Positions 42,595 to 51,246 of a stretch of DNA of 64,000 bases are shown here, piece by piece. Where the stretch lies: contig DASRBN010000041.1 of the NCBI GenBank assembly GCA_035653615.1, positions 1 through 64,000 of the forward strand, in the 5' to 3' direction. The notes beneath the pieces were generated by a model. The model saw only the letters and a list, made by a program, of their open reading frames with translations, had not been told where the DNA came from and ran no database searches. This DNA is from Ktedonobacteraceae bacterium. Its GTDB lineage: Bacteria; Chloroflexota; Ktedonobacteria; Ktedonobacterales; Ktedonobacteraceae. The position numbers and the translations under genes were made by a program. Numbering within the stretch: the stretch's first letter is position 1; every line of letters starts with the position of its first letter.

Positions 42595-42623
42595 GGTACA
42601 TGTCCTGTTCTATAGCCATAATC

Positions 42624-43331
42624 TCACTTGTTTGCCATCTCACCTGCTTCAATAGGTGTTACAGTAATATGTTCGGCCAGTTCTGCCCCCAACATATGTT
42701 CGACCTGCTGTGGCTTTTCGCCCACACGAATGCGCAACGGACCGCCAAATGGCGCCCGCTCGATCACCTCTACGTATGTCTCAGGATACAGCCCCAGTTG
42801 CCCAAGGTAGCGCAGCTTTTCGGGGTCCTGGTCGCTTACACGCACGATAAGAGCTGTTCGTCCCTGTGCCAGCTGCGGCAACGGAATGCCCTTACGCAGA
42901 GGAATCACCCCATCCTTACTGGGAATGGGGTCGCCATGCGGATCAACCGTGGGATAGCCGAGCAGGGCATCAAGTTTGTCTTCAAACTCTTCCGAGATAA
43001 CATGCTCCAGCTTGTCCGCCTCGTCATGCACCTTATCCCAGCTATAGCCGAGCTCGCGCGCCAGGTACAGTTCGAGCAGGCGATGATGCCGGATAACCTC
43101 CATCGCCTTGCGCTCGCCCAGGGCCGTCAGGCGCACACCGCGGTAAGGTGCGTGTTCAACCCAACCGGCCGCCGCAAAATCTTTGAATAACATCGTCACG
43201 GTCGCATCACTCACCCCCAACCGCTCGCTGACCGCTGAAGTAGAGACTTTTTGCCCCCGCTCCTGCATATCATAAATCACCTTCAAACAATCACTGATGC
43301 GAGGGGCAAGATCTTGAATCGGCTCTTCCAT
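42624..43331 (-). CDS. mntR: DtxR/MntR-family metal-responsive repressor
   Basis: A 235-residue regulator. The N-terminal winged HTH reads SDCLKVIYDMQERGQKVSTS then VSERLGVSDATVTMLFKDFA. A metal-binding dimerisation domain (VIRHHRLLELYLARELGYSW, DEADKLEHVISEEFEDKL) and a C-terminal FeoA/SH3-like domain (about 150-225, including RVGEKPQQVEHMLG) follow. The three-domain build is like IdeR/MntR of Gram-positives. It is first in the mntR-mntH operon, and its own promoter is abutted by a TTTTAG-N4-CTAAAA palindrome, consistent with autorepression in high Mn or Fe. Confidence 0.92.
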   Translation of the reverse strand: MEEPIQDLAPRISDCLKVIYDMQERGQKVSTSAVSERLGVSDATVTMLFKDFAAAGWVEHAPYRGVRLTALGERKAMEVIRHHRLLELYLARELGYSWDKVHDEADKLEHVISEEFEDKLDALLGYPTVDPHGDPIPSKDGVIPLRKGIPLPQLAQGRTALIVRVSDQDPEKLRYLGQLGLYPETYVEVIERAPFGGPLRIRVGEKPQQVEHMLGAELAEHITVTPIEAGEMANK

Positions 43332-43354
43332 GTTTATCTCTCCCGAAACAAAAG

Positions 43355-43370
43355 TTTTAGATTGCTAAAA
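43355..43370. promoter_or_regulatory. Candidate MntR/DtxR box
   Basis: TTTTAG-ATTG-CTAAAA, a perfect inverted repeat lying 2 nt downstream (minus strand) of the -10 box of the mntR promoter and 24 nt before the mntR start. It also lies in the 163-nt region shared with the divergent membrane-protein gene at 43498. Confidence 0.6.
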
Positions 43371-43372
43371 AT

Positions 43373-43401
43373 ATAGTAACATATCTTTAAAAGATTCGCA
43401 A
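43373..43401 (-). promoter_or_regulatory. mntRH promoter
   Basis: On the minus strand: TTGCGA (43401-43396), 17-nt spacer, TACTAT (43378-43373). The metal-box palindrome immediately follows. Confidence 0.55.
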
Positions 43402-43497
43402 GAGATTCTGGGCAATCACCAGAATTTTGACCTCTTGCTAGACCGGGAACAACAGCGTAAACTGAAGGAGATGTGAATCAGGGTTAAGGAGAAAATG

Positions 43498-44745
43498 ATG
43501 GCACAACCGATTGAAGCTCAGGCGCTGAACAACGATACGCTCGCCGGCGAGCGTACCTATCCTGCTTTATGGAAATTGCGCCTGGTATCAGGATGGATAA
43601 TGCTCCTGACTTCGCTGGTCGGTCTCTTTGCGGTGAGCTGGGATATCCAGTGGCATATCGCCGTGGGACGGGACCGCACGCTGACCGCACCGCACCTCTT
43701 TATTCTGGGAAGTATAACCGTGACGGGTCTCGCAGCTCTGGCAGCCGTTCTTCTAGAAACGCTGTGGGCACGGCGTAATGCATCAGTAGCTCAGGAGAGT
43801 ACGACGTTTGCGGGCATCTTCTCCAGTTCATTAGGAACTTACCTCGTCGGATATGGAGCGCTCGATGCCGCTATCGCCTTTCCGCTGGATCAATACTGGC
43901 ATACGCTCTACGGGATCGATGTCTCAATCTGGGCCCCTTTTCATATTATGGCGCTGGTAGGAGTCAGTGTGGGCTGCCTGGGAATCATATATATCCTGGC
44001 AGATGGGGCTCAGCTTGCCGCAAAACAGGGAGCGCAATGGGCAGCACAGGTAGGATATATTGGAGTGATTGTGGCATGCGCGACGCTGCTAAGTTTCCTC
44101 TCTATTCTGTTGCTCAATGCCCTCAGTACAGGGTATCTCCATTTCGGCAACCTGACTTTCACCGTCTATCCGCTGATGCTCGGCGCATTTGGCATCTTTG
44201 TGATGATGCTGGCCACTCGCGCGTTGCCATGGCGAGCAGCGTCCACAAGCGTAGTGATCGTCTACCTGGTCATTGGGCTGGGAATTTACCTGCTTGTGCC
44301 GTCCTTGATGACACTCAATCTCCACCTTGAACAGCAGGCCTTGCTTCCGAGTGCGCCAACCGTTTCTATCGTAGCGGTAGAATGGCAATACTGGGTAATT
44401 ATCGCGGCAGTACTGCTGGATATCGTTGTCTGGGTCTCGCAGCGCATGAGGTGGCCGTTGAGAAGCACAAACTGGGTGACATTTGTAGTCGCTTCGATAG
44501 GCATCAGCCTGTCGGCATTCTTCTACCCGTTGTTTCTCCGCACTGCTCGCGCGCATGCCAGCCTCGCGTCCGCCGTAAAAGGCACAGTGCAGGCTACTAC
44601 TCAATCGCAGGCAGCCGGCAATCTGCCGCATACCAACATAGTAGTGATTGTCGTAGTATCGCTCCTGCTCGGCCTGCTGGGCACATGGCTGGGATACTGG
44701 CTCGGTACAGGCACCGGCGAATCGATGCGGAGGAAGCAGGCATGA
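43498..44745 (+). CDS. Polytopic membrane protein of unknown function
   Basis: About 415 residues with 9-10 TM helices. ATG 43498 (7 nt after GGAG) is preferred over ATG 43495. The first helices contain several His and Trp (DIQWHIAVGRDRTLTAPHLF, YGIDVSIWAPFHI), which could bind metal or haem. The last loop includes a 40-residue Ala/Thr/Ser-rich stretch before the final helix. No family recognised. The stop overlaps the ATG of the following gene (ATGA), so the two proteins are probably a complex. It is divergent from mntR with a metal-box palindrome between them. Confidence 0.75.
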   Translation: MAQPIEAQALNNDTLAGERTYPALWKLRLVSGWIMLLTSLVGLFAVSWDIQWHIAVGRDRTLTAPHLFILGSITVTGLAALAAVLLETLWARRNASVAQESTTFAGIFSSSLGTYLVGYGALDAAIAFPLDQYWHTLYGIDVSIWAPFHIMALVGVSVGCLGIIYILADGAQLAAKQGAQWAAQVGYIGVIVACATLLSFLSILLLNALSTGYLHFGNLTFTVYPLMLGAFGIFVMMLATRALPWRAASTSVVIVYLVIGLGIYLLVPSLMTLNLHLEQQALLPSAPTVSIVAVEWQYWVIIAAVLLDIVVWVSQRMRWPLRSTNWVTFVVASIGISLSAFFYPLFLRTARAHASLASAVKGTVQATTQSQAAGNLPHTNIVVIVVVSLLLGLLGTWLGYWLGTGTGESMRRKQA

Positions 44746-45341
44746 AAAGGAGGACGAGTCGCTGGCAGCAATTTCTGCTCGCGCTGGGTATACTCGCGCT
44801 GATCTTCCTGCTGGTCGAAATCGGCACGACCCTGGCCGCGACACAGCATGGGAACACACCGGCACGCGTCGAACAGGTACAGGCAGGCCCTTATCGCTTC
44901 ATAGTAAGCCTCTACGACGACCCTGCTCGCGCGGGTTTCGCGCTGCCTTTCGCGATTGCTCCGCAGGGAGCGGAGCAAGGTTCCTGGAGCTACCAGGTGA
45001 CTTCTGTTCCGGTGGGGACACCTTTGCGCAACGGCCAGATTCGCATCAATGGCAAGCTTACAGCGAACCCGATCAGGGATAGTGTGAGTCCTGACCCGCG
45101 GGTGCCGGGAGGCGTGCAGGGAGACGCCGAGATCACGGTGCAGGGGCCATGGAACTTGCACGTGGTTGTAGATGGGCCACTTGGCCAGCAGTCATTTGAT
45201 GTCCCGGTCACAGCCACTACCCTGCCCGCAATACCAACCTGGCTGGGCTGGTTCATTGGTTTCATTCCTGTCTACGGGATCGCCGTTTTCCTGTGGATGC
45301 AGGCAGGGCGCAGAAGGCAAGCTATCTCTCCAACTGGGTGA
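44742..45341 (+). CDS. Membrane-anchored extracytoplasmic protein, FixH/YtkA-like
   Basis: A 199-residue protein with an N-terminal TM/signal anchor (about 11-33), a beta-rich outer domain and a second TM near the C-terminus (about 165-190). The outer domain (GPYRFIVSLYDDPARAGFAL; GPWNLHVVVDGPLGQQSFDV) resembles YtkA/FixH-type domains found with copper or cytochrome oxidase assembly genes, but this is a loose resemblance. Translation is coupled to the preceding polytopic membrane protein through a 4-nt overlap. Confidence 0.72.
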   Translation: MKRRTSRWQQFLLALGILALIFLLVEIGTTLAATQHGNTPARVEQVQAGPYRFIVSLYDDPARAGFALPFAIAPQGAEQGSWSYQVTSVPVGTPLRNGQIRINGKLTANPIRDSVSPDPRVPGGVQGDAEITVQGPWNLHVVVDGPLGQQSFDVPVTATTLPAIPTWLGWFIGFIPVYGIAVFLWMQAGRRRQAISPTG

Positions 45342-45354
45342 TTTAAAGTCCTAT

Positions 45355-45379
45355 AGGGACAGCGGCTTATCCCTGTCCA
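45355..45379. repeat. REP-like repeat, copy 2
   Basis: TAGGGACAGCGGCTTATCCC then TGTCC; 23/25 match to 27901-27925. It can fold as GGACAG / CTGTCC. Lies 14 nt after the stop at 45341. Confidence 0.6.
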
Positions 45380-45401
45380 GGTTTGGGGTCCTGATGCCCG
45401 T

Positions 45402-45425
45402 AGGGACAGCGACGCGTTCCTGTCC
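45402..45425. repeat. REP-like repeat, copy 3
   Basis: TAGGGACAGCGACGCGTTCC then TGTCC, a diverged tandem neighbour of the copy at 45355. It lies just upstream of the typA promoter. Confidence 0.5.
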
Positions 45426-45436
45426 TGCACCACAGC

Positions 45437-45465
45437 TTGACGTTCTGTTCTAGAAGAGATACAAT
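45437..45465 (+). promoter_or_regulatory. typA promoter
   Basis: TTGACG (45437-45442), 17-nt spacer, TACAAT (45460-45465). It leaves a leader of about 95 nt before the ATG at 45567. Confidence 0.6.
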
Positions 45466-45566
45466 ATAGGCGGAAAGTATCGGTCAAAAAGTTATCAAAT
45501 GTACCGGGCGACTCTAGCCGTCCGGTTTTCTTATGCCTTTAGAAAAGAAAGTCTCACATCGAAATT

Positions 45567-47423
45567 ATGCAGGTTATGAAGAGTATGACCCAGACAGAAC
45601 GTTTAGTGCGGCGCGAGGATATTCGTAACGTCGCCATTATCGCCCACGTTGATCATGGCAAAACCACCCTGGTGGATGGCCTGTTAAAGCAGAGCCACAT
45701 CTTCCGCGAAAACCAGCAGGTGGGCGAGCTAATTATGGATTCCAACGACCAGGAACGCGAACGCGGCATTACCATCCTGGCTAAAAATACCGCTATCACC
45801 TATCGAGGTATCAAGATCAATATCATCGATACACCGGGTCATGCCGATTTTGGCGGCGAAGTCGAGCGTGTGCTGAATATGGCCGATGGTTGCATCCTGC
45901 TCATTGACGCCGTTGAAGGCCCCATGCCGCAGACACGTTTCGTCTTGCAAAAGGCTTTGGAACTCAATCTGCAGCCCATCGTCGTCATCAACAAAATTGA
46001 TCGCCGCGATGCCCGCATCGCCCAGGTAGTCGAATGGACGCAGGACCTTTTCCTTGAACTGGCAACGACCGACGCGCACCTCGATTTCCCTATCCTGTAC
46101 GCGATTGGCCGCGAGGGGGTCGCCATGTATTCACCCGATGACGAGCCTCGCGACCTCGAACCATTGTTTGAGACCATCGTCAATACCGTTCCGGCCCCGC
46201 TGGTGGATACCGAAGCCCCACTGCAGATGCTGGTGGCAGCGCTCGACTACGACGACTATAAGGGCAAGTACGCAATTGGCCGCGTGGTGCGTGGGCGCGT
46301 GAAGCCCAATACGTTCGTCGCGCATATCAACCGCGACGGCATCGTCTCGCGCCAGAAAATCAATCTTGTCCTCACCTTCAAGGGCTTGCAGCGCGTTGAA
46401 GTCGATGAGGCGCTGGCGGGAGATATCGTTGCGCTCACCGGCATTCCCAACGCTAATATCGGTGAGACAATTGCCGATATCGATACGCCCGAAGCCTTGC
46501 CCACTATTGCCATCACCGAGCCTACACTGAAAATGACGTTTGGCGTGAATACCAGTCCGTTCGCCGGGCGCGAGGGAAAGTTTCAGACTTCGCGCCAGCT
46601 GCGGGCGCGGCTCTATCGTGAGTTGGAGACGAACGTCAGCCTGCGCGTAGAAGATGGCAACACGCCTGACGAATTTATCGTTTCAGGACGCGGCGAGCTA
46701 CATCTTTCGGTTTTGATCGAAACCATGCGCCGCGAAGGGTACGAATTCCAGGTCTCCCGCCCGGAGGTTATCACGCACATAGGCGAGGATGGCGAAATAC
46801 TCGAACCGATTGAGCACCTGGTTATAGATACCCGCGAGACGTACATCGGAGTTTTGACGGAAACGCTCGCCGCCCGCAAAGCGCAGCTCGCGAATATGAC
46901 CAACGATGGTTCAGGAAATGTGCGCCTGGAGTACCACATCCCAACACGCGGCTTAATCGGTTTCCGCAACGCCTTCCTGACGCTCACGCAGGGCAATGGA
47001 GCGATGAGCAGCATGTTGATCGACTACCAACCCTGGCTCGGAAAAATAGGCACGACCCGTATGGGAGCATTGATCGCTTCTGAGACCGGTGTAGCGGTAA
47101 CTTATGGATTGAACAACGCCCAGCAGCGCGGTGATACGTTTATCGAACCAGGCACGCCCGTTTACGAGGGCATGATTGTCGGCCTCAACGTGCGGCCAAT
47201 GGACATGGTGGTCAACGTCTGCAAAGAAAAGCAGAAAACGAATGTCCGCTCCTCGACCGCCGATATCGCCGTGCGCCTAACGCCACCCATCATCATGAGC
47301 CTGGAGCAATCGCTCGACTTCATCAATAACGATGAACTGGTCGAGGTGACGCCGCTAAATATCCGCCTGCGCAAACGCTACCTCACGCAGCACGAACGCG
47401 CGCGCAATCGCGATACGGAATAA
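45567..47423 (+). CDS. typA: Ribosome-associated GTPase TypA/BipA
   Basis: A 618-residue translational GTPase. G1 is AHVDHGKTT (26-34), the switch I region is [14 protein letters not shown]3 is [10 protein letters not shown] and G4 is [12 protein letters not shown]-like domains follow, with the BipA-specific C-terminal segment [20 protein letters not shown] and ending in a basic tail. It binds 70S or 50S particles and helps ribosome assembly at stress or low temperature. The start could be ATG 45567, 45576 or 45585; no clear ribosome site separates them. Highly conserved core gene, likely monocistronic. Confidence 0.95.
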   Translation: MQVMKSMTQTERLVRREDIRNVAIIAHVDHGKTTLVDGLLKQSHIFRENQQVGELIMDSNDQERERGITILAKNTAITYRGIKINIIDTPGHADFGGEVERVLNMADGCILLIDAVEGPMPQTRFVLQKALELNLQPIVVINKIDRRDARIAQVVEWTQDLFLELATTDAHLDFPILYAIGREGVAMYSPDDEPRDLEPLFETIVNTVPAPLVDTEAPLQMLVAALDYDDYKGKYAIGRVVRGRVKPNTFVAHINRDGIVSRQKINLVLTFKGLQRVEVDEALAGDIVALTGIPNANIGETIADIDTPEALPTIAITEPTLKMTFGVNTSPFAGREGKFQTSRQLRARLYRELETNVSLRVEDGNTPDEFIVSGRGELHLSVLIETMRREGYEFQVSRPEVITHIGEDGEILEPIEHLVIDTRETYIGVLTETLAARKAQLANMTNDGSGNVRLEYHIPTRGLIGFRNAFLTLTQGNGAMSSMLIDYQPWLGKIGTTRMGALIASETGVAVTYGLNNAQQRGDTFIEPGTPVYEGMIVGLNVRPMDMVVNVCKEKQKTNVRSSTADIAVRLTPPIIMSLEQSLDFINNDELVEVTPLNIRLRKRYLTQHERARNRDTE

Positions 47424-47438
47424 AAATCAAAATACTAT

Positions 47439-47466
47439 CCAGGGCGGACCCTTGTGGTTGCCCTGG
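47439..47466. terminator. Weak hairpin between convergent genes
   Basis: CCAGGGC ... GCCCTGG inverted repeat between typA and the C39-like gene, 16 nt past the typA stop. No T tract follows, so intrinsic termination is uncertain. It contains a copy of a dispersed motif (47446-47463). Confidence 0.35.
47446..47463. repeat. Dispersed 18-nt motif, copy 1
   Basis: GGACCCTTGTGGTTGCCC; matches the reverse complement of 58747-58764 at 17 of 18 positions. Both copies are intergenic next to gene ends. Confidence 0.5.
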
Positions 47467-47474
47467 AAGAGACG

Positions 47475-48386
47475 TTACTTCGGCGTAACTATCGCGGAAA
47501 ATCCACCCCACCATTGCATAAATTGCTGGTGAGAGATTGCATGGCGATTAAAGATCGAGGAATCGGCTAAATAGACACTGGAACTATTTCCACCCGTCAC
47601 CACCAGAAGGTGGCCATCTGGATATTTAGAAGGTGGGAAATCCACGATGACGGGTTCTCCCTGGTTGGCAATCGCTATCACCTGGGCAAGACTACGATTG
47701 TAGCCCCAAACGGTCTTGAAACCAAATTTCGCGACCGTTTCCGCAATACCTGAATCTCTCAATAGCCCCAATTGCGGCGTAATAGCGCCTAATTGGGATT
47801 CAACCTTCAAGATATCCGTGATGCGATAATGATGTCCATAGGCATTGATTACTTCTGTCATTGACGCCGCGGAGCAGGCAGAATAGGCCCAGGTATTATA
47901 TTCCTGTGTAGAGTTGTATTGAGATGGGTCAAGCTGGCTTATACGAACGAGCTTCTGTGAGACATTATAGGTGGGCTCGCTCCCAGGAGTTTGCTGTGCC
48001 GCGGAAGCATCTTGCGAAAGGAACCACGTCGGCCCGAAAGAGGCGGGATGAGGCAGCAGGAGGTTCAAAGAGTAAAAGCCAAGTATAAAAATGGCGACGA
48101 GGCCAATGATAATGACTTTCCAGGGCAGAGACTCGCCTATATCGCGGCCCGTGGCACGTCCCCATAGCGCCGCCATTGACAGGCTCAATAAGGCCGGTTC
48201 CTCAGTAGAAGCTCTATAACGCCGTGCGCGCACCGGTTCAGTATCAACTGGATCACGCCGCCTGCCGCGCATCGCAGAATATGATGGTGGACGTTGACTA
48301 CGCGCTCGTGGTTTAGGGGAAAGCAGCAATCCGACCAGGGTAATGATCAGGGAAACCGCGAGCAACGGAATCAGGAGCATGGGCAT
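47475..48386 (-). CDS. Membrane-anchored C39-like cysteine peptidase-fold protein
   Basis: A 303-residue protein with an N-terminal TM (1-22), a basic cytoplasmic linker and a second TM (about 92-112) placing the C-terminal domain outside. The outer domain (about 150-303) has YSACSAASMTEVINAYG, with the nucleophile-position Cys, then KFGFKTVWGYNRSLAQVIAI and PSKYPDGHLLVVTGGNSS with the His. This pattern matches peptidase C39-like (papain-fold, BtrH-type) domains. It may process or bind peptides at the envelope. GGAG precedes the ATG by about 11 nt. No transporter partner is next to it. Confidence 0.78.
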   Translation of the reverse strand: MPMLLIPLLAVSLIITLVGLLLSPKPRARSQRPPSYSAMRGRRRDPVDTEPVRARRYRASTEEPALLSLSMAALWGRATGRDIGESLPWKVIIIGLVAIFILGFYSLNLLLPHPASFGPTWFLSQDASAAQQTPGSEPTYNVSQKLVRISQLDPSQYNSTQEYNTWAYSACSAASMTEVINAYGHHYRITDILKVESQLGAITPQLGLLRDSGIAETVAKFGFKTVWGYNRSLAQVIAIANQGEPVIVDFPPSKYPDGHLLVVTGGNSSSVYLADSSIFNRHAISHQQFMQWWGGFSAIVTPK

Positions 48387-48476
48387 AAAATATTTTACTC
48401 CGTACTAGCCAGCCGCCGATTGCCGACGAGTAATACCGCGTTCTTGTACAAACTTTCTAATGTTGCTTCTTAGTAA

Positions 48477-48506
48477 AGTATAGCATATGATACCATCGAA
48501 TTTCAA
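48477..48506 (-). promoter_or_regulatory. Promoter of C39-like gene
   Basis: Minus strand: TTGAAA (48506-48501), 18-nt spacer, TATACT (48482-48477), about 90 nt before the ATG. Confidence 0.5.
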
Positions 48507-48716
48507 CGTACAGATGTACTTTTTTCTCAACGAATTTTTTCCGGTTCCGTTATACCGCCAAAAGTCATAAAATGCTGTCTTCCCCTTGCCTTTCCCTGAG
48601 CCGATTTTAAACAGTGTAGCATCAAAACGAATGGCCGATATAGGTACTCACTCCTCTCAAGCGCAGGATGAAAGGCGTTGCTTGTTTGGGGCCTGCGTGG
48701 AGTCAATTAACCCATC

Positions 48717-48746
48717 TTGACAGTGAGAAGTGGTTTAATGTATTAT
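48717..48746 (+). promoter_or_regulatory. Promoter of the GntR-ABC operon
   Basis: TTGACA (48717-48722), 18-nt spacer, TATTAT (48741-48746). An operator-like palindrome begins 4 nt downstream. Confidence 0.6.
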
Positions 48747-48749
48747 TTT

Positions 48750-48763
48750 CCTATAACAATAGG
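48750..48763. promoter_or_regulatory. Operator-like palindrome of the GntR-ABC operon
   Basis: CCTAT-AACA-ATAGG, a perfect inverted repeat at the expected transcription start, well placed for autorepression by the downstream GntR-family protein. Confidence 0.5.
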
Positions 48764-48797
48764 TCTTTAGGTTTTCTTGTCGCGTCAGGTTATTTCC

Positions 48798-49202
48798 ATG
48801 ACAAATGAAAAGTCAGTAATTGAATTTTACCTGGATAGCCGTTCAGGAGTAGCTACCTACATGCAAATAGTGCAACAAGTAAGGTATGCTCTACGGCTTG
48901 GCTATTTGCAGCCGGGAGATCGATTGCCAACCATACGTGAAGTCGTCGCGAAACTTGCTATTAATCCGAATACAGTCTTTAAAGCTTATCGGCAACTTGA
49001 AATGGAAGGGTTGATAACATCACATCCAGGATTAGGAACTTTTGTACTACACGGGCTGGAGAAGCCCTTATCGGCATCCCTTGAAGTTCTTCGTCAAGAA
49101 TTATCTAGTTGGCTAGATAAAGCTGAAGCAACTGGACTGGATCAGGAAAGCATTCGAGCACTTTTCTTGAGTACGATTCAACGAAAAAAAGTGAGGATGT
49201 AA
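48798..49202 (+). CDS. GntR-family (YtrA-type) repressor
   Basis: About 134 residues from ATG 48798; an in-frame TTG at 48777 is less likely. The N-terminal GntR winged HTH reads YMQIVQQVRYALRLGYLQPG, DRLPTIREVVAKLAINPNTV and AYRQLEMEGLITSHPGLGTF. Only a short helical tail (LRQELSSWLDKAEATGL) follows, as in the YtrA subfamily that controls adjacent ABC transporters. The gene is 4 nt before the ABC ATPase gene. Base composition of this operon is more AT-rich than the surroundings. Confidence 0.9.
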   Translation: MTNEKSVIEFYLDSRSGVATYMQIVQQVRYALRLGYLQPGDRLPTIREVVAKLAINPNTVFKAYRQLEMEGLITSHPGLGTFVLHGLEKPLSASLEVLRQELSSWLDKAEATGLDQESIRALFLSTIQRKKVRM

Positions 49203-49206
49203 TGAA

Positions 49207-50109
49207 ATGATTTCATCAGTAGCATGCAACGGTCTAGGTAAGCGCTATGGGTATTCCTGGGCATTACAGGACTGCACGTTAAGTTTACCGGTGGAACGTG
49301 TAATTGGTCTGGTAGGACCCAATGGTGCAGGAAAAACAACGTTACTCCATTTGATTGTAGGACTATTAGCACCCAGTACAGGCAGTCTTAAAGTATTCGG
49401 CGTTGACCCTCAGAAGCAGCCCGAACAAATCCTCAGTAAAGTCGGCTTTGTTGCACAGGAGCATCCACTACTAAAATCTTTTACCGTAGAAGATATGTTG
49501 ACGTTTGGTCGCAAGATGAATGCCCATTGGGATAGTAATTTTGCTATGAAACGACTAAAACAATTGAACATCCCACTCCATCAAAAGACCGGCAAACTTT
49601 CAGGAGGTCAACAAGCGCAGGTCGCGTTGATTCTGGCCTTAGCCAAAAACCCTGAATTACTCATTCTGGATGAACCAGTCGCCAGCCTCGATCCCTTAGC
49701 CCGTCGTGAATTTCAGCAGTTATTGTTGGAGATAGTAGCTGATGGTAATTTCACAGTGGTTATGTCCTCACACATTGTAGCCGACCTGGAACGCTTCTGC
49801 GACTATCTTGTTATTCTATCAACCTCACATGTCCAGGTAGCGAGTGATGTGGATCAATTATTGCAATCTCACAAATTATTGATCGGGCCACGCGAACAGG
49901 CGGAGTCTCTCATGAAAAATGCTGCTGTGCTTGAGGTCACCCACGGAGAACGTCAGAGCAAGATAATGGTACGTGATTATAGTTCCAGGCTAGATGGCCT
50001 CTGGAAAGTGCAAGACGTATCTATGGAAGATATTGTCTTAGCCTACCTGGCACAGTCAAGGATGGATAGACAGGTTCATACTCATAATAAAGAGGAGGTG
50101 TTAGAATGA
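49207..50109 (+). CDS. ABC transporter ATP-binding protein
   Basis: A 300-residue ATPase. Walker A is VGPNGAGKTT (about 36-45), Q-loop VGFVAQEH, signature KLSGGQQAQVAL, Walker B LLILDEPVASLDP and H-loop VVMSSHIV. The C-terminal about 80 residues are the extra domain common in CcmA/YtrB-type exporter ATPases. The stop overlaps the permease start by 4 nt (ATGA). The operon is GntR-ATPase-permease, typical of systems answering cell-wall antibiotics or other envelope stress; the substrate is not known. Confidence 0.93.
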   Translation: MISSVACNGLGKRYGYSWALQDCTLSLPVERVIGLVGPNGAGKTTLLHLIVGLLAPSTGSLKVFGVDPQKQPEQILSKVGFVAQEHPLLKSFTVEDMLTFGRKMNAHWDSNFAMKRLKQLNIPLHQKTGKLSGGQQAQVALILALAKNPELLILDEPVASLDPLARREFQQLLLEIVADGNFTVVMSSHIVADLERFCDYLVILSTSHVQVASDVDQLLQSHKLLIGPREQAESLMKNAAVLEVTHGERQSKIMVRDYSSRLDGLWKVQDVSMEDIVLAYLAQSRMDRQVHTHNKEEVLE

Positions 50110-51068
50110 TCTGGTTTACCTGGAGGCAGCACCGTATGGAAGCAATCAGTGCAGGAGTATTGCTTTTACTCATTGTGTGCGTCGTCGTGATAACTGGCCT
50201 CAGCATCAGAAACCTCTATGATCAATCCGGTGCAGCAAAGTGTGTTTTACCTACCGTGCAATGCTTTCAATCGCTGGCAAATTTTAATAGTCAGGCTATG
50301 ACGAAAGCCTTTGGAAGCTCAACGTTTTATAATCTTTTCTCTATTTTGTTACTTGCTCTACCACCACTGGTTGGTGTATTTCTTGGCGCTCCAGCGGGAG
50401 CGCAAGAATTGGAACAGGGAACTTATCGTTTAGTCTGGACGCAAGGCGTTTCCTGGTATCGCTGGCTTATCACAAAGATTAGTTTACTTTCCATTGCAAC
50501 ACTTTGTGCTTTTACGTTCCTGTTTGTCCTATTATCCTGGTGGAGCCAGCCCTTGAGCAACGTATTAACCACCATCTGGCCTTTCTATGATGTTCGGGGA
50601 ATAGTTCTTCCTGCCTATGCACTTTTCTCATTTGTCCTGGGTTTCGCTGTAGGTATACTCCTACGAAGAACTGTTCCGGCAATGGCTATCGCCCTGGTGG
50701 TCTTTATTGTAGTGCGAATCTTGATAGAGGTCTTCTGGCGTCCATATTTTTTACCACCGCTGCATTTCGATTATTCAATTAGCTCCCCTAGCGCACAGAT
50801 TCCTGCTCAGTCATGGATAATAGCACAGGAAACAATCGATCGTCACAGTAATGTTGTACCAGATTCGGCTACTGCTGTATGTAACTCGACGGTGTCCGCA
50901 TCAGATCTTGCAGCGTGCTTTGATAGGTATGGTTTTCGGTTCAGGACGGTGTATCAGCCTGAAAATCGCTTCTGGCTCTTTCAGGGTTTTGAAACTGGTA
51001 TCTATCTGCTCTTAACTGTTGGATTCTTCGTCCTGTCGTACTGGTGGATGAAGCATAAAATTATATGA
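50106..51068 (+). CDS. ABC-2-type permease
   Basis: A 320-residue membrane protein with six TM segments (about 17-37, 75-100, 120-145, 160-185, 195-215 and 290-312). It has a periplasmic loop between TM1 and TM2 and a large one between TM5 and TM6. GAPAGAQELEQGTYRLVWTQ resembles the conserved cytoplasmic coupling segment of ABC-2 permeases (ARExExGTxxLLxxxPxS). Cysteines in both loops (CVLPTVQC; AVCNST with AACFDRYGF) could form outside disulfides. It completes the exporter with the preceding ATPase. Confidence 0.88.
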   Translation: MIWFTWRQHRMEAISAGVLLLLIVCVVVITGLSIRNLYDQSGAAKCVLPTVQCFQSLANFNSQAMTKAFGSSTFYNLFSILLLALPPLVGVFLGAPAGAQELEQGTYRLVWTQGVSWYRWLITKISLLSIATLCAFTFLFVLLSWWSQPLSNVLTTIWPFYDVRGIVLPAYALFSFVLGFAVGILLRRTVPAMAIALVVFIVVRILIEVFWRPYFLPPLHFDYSISSPSAQIPAQSWIIAQETIDRHSNVVPDSATAVCNSTVSASDLAACFDRYGFRFRTVYQPENRFWLFQGFETGIYLLLTVGFFVLSYWWMKHKII

Positions 51069-51152
51069 AGTTTCTCAGGAGATGTATCGAGTTGGGCATC
51101 TCAAGAGAGACTCCAGTTCTATAAAAGCCAATTGCCCGATGGCAAAAGACAA

Positions 51153-51191
51153 CAGCTTTGCCCACTCACACGAAGTGAGCGGGCAAAGCTG
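51153..51191. terminator. Bidirectional hairpin between ABC operon and secreted protein gene
   Basis: 17-bp stem CAGCTTTGCCCACTCAC / GTGAGCGGGCAAAGCTG with one mismatch and a 5-nt loop. It lies between two convergent genes (stops at 51068 and 51247). The T tracts are poor, so efficiency is uncertain. Confidence 0.5.
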
Positions 51192-51246
51192 GGATAAGCA
51201 AAGTCTTCAGGGTTGTTGCTTGCACTCTCCTTGTGTTCCGTGCAAG

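Larger units (their letters stand above)
48387..48797. other. Divergent intergenic region (411 bp)
   Basis: Holds the minus-strand promoter of the C39-like gene and the plus-strand promoter and operator of the GntR-type gene. About 48520-48700 between them shows no gene, RNA signature or repeat that I can support. Confidence 0.5.
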
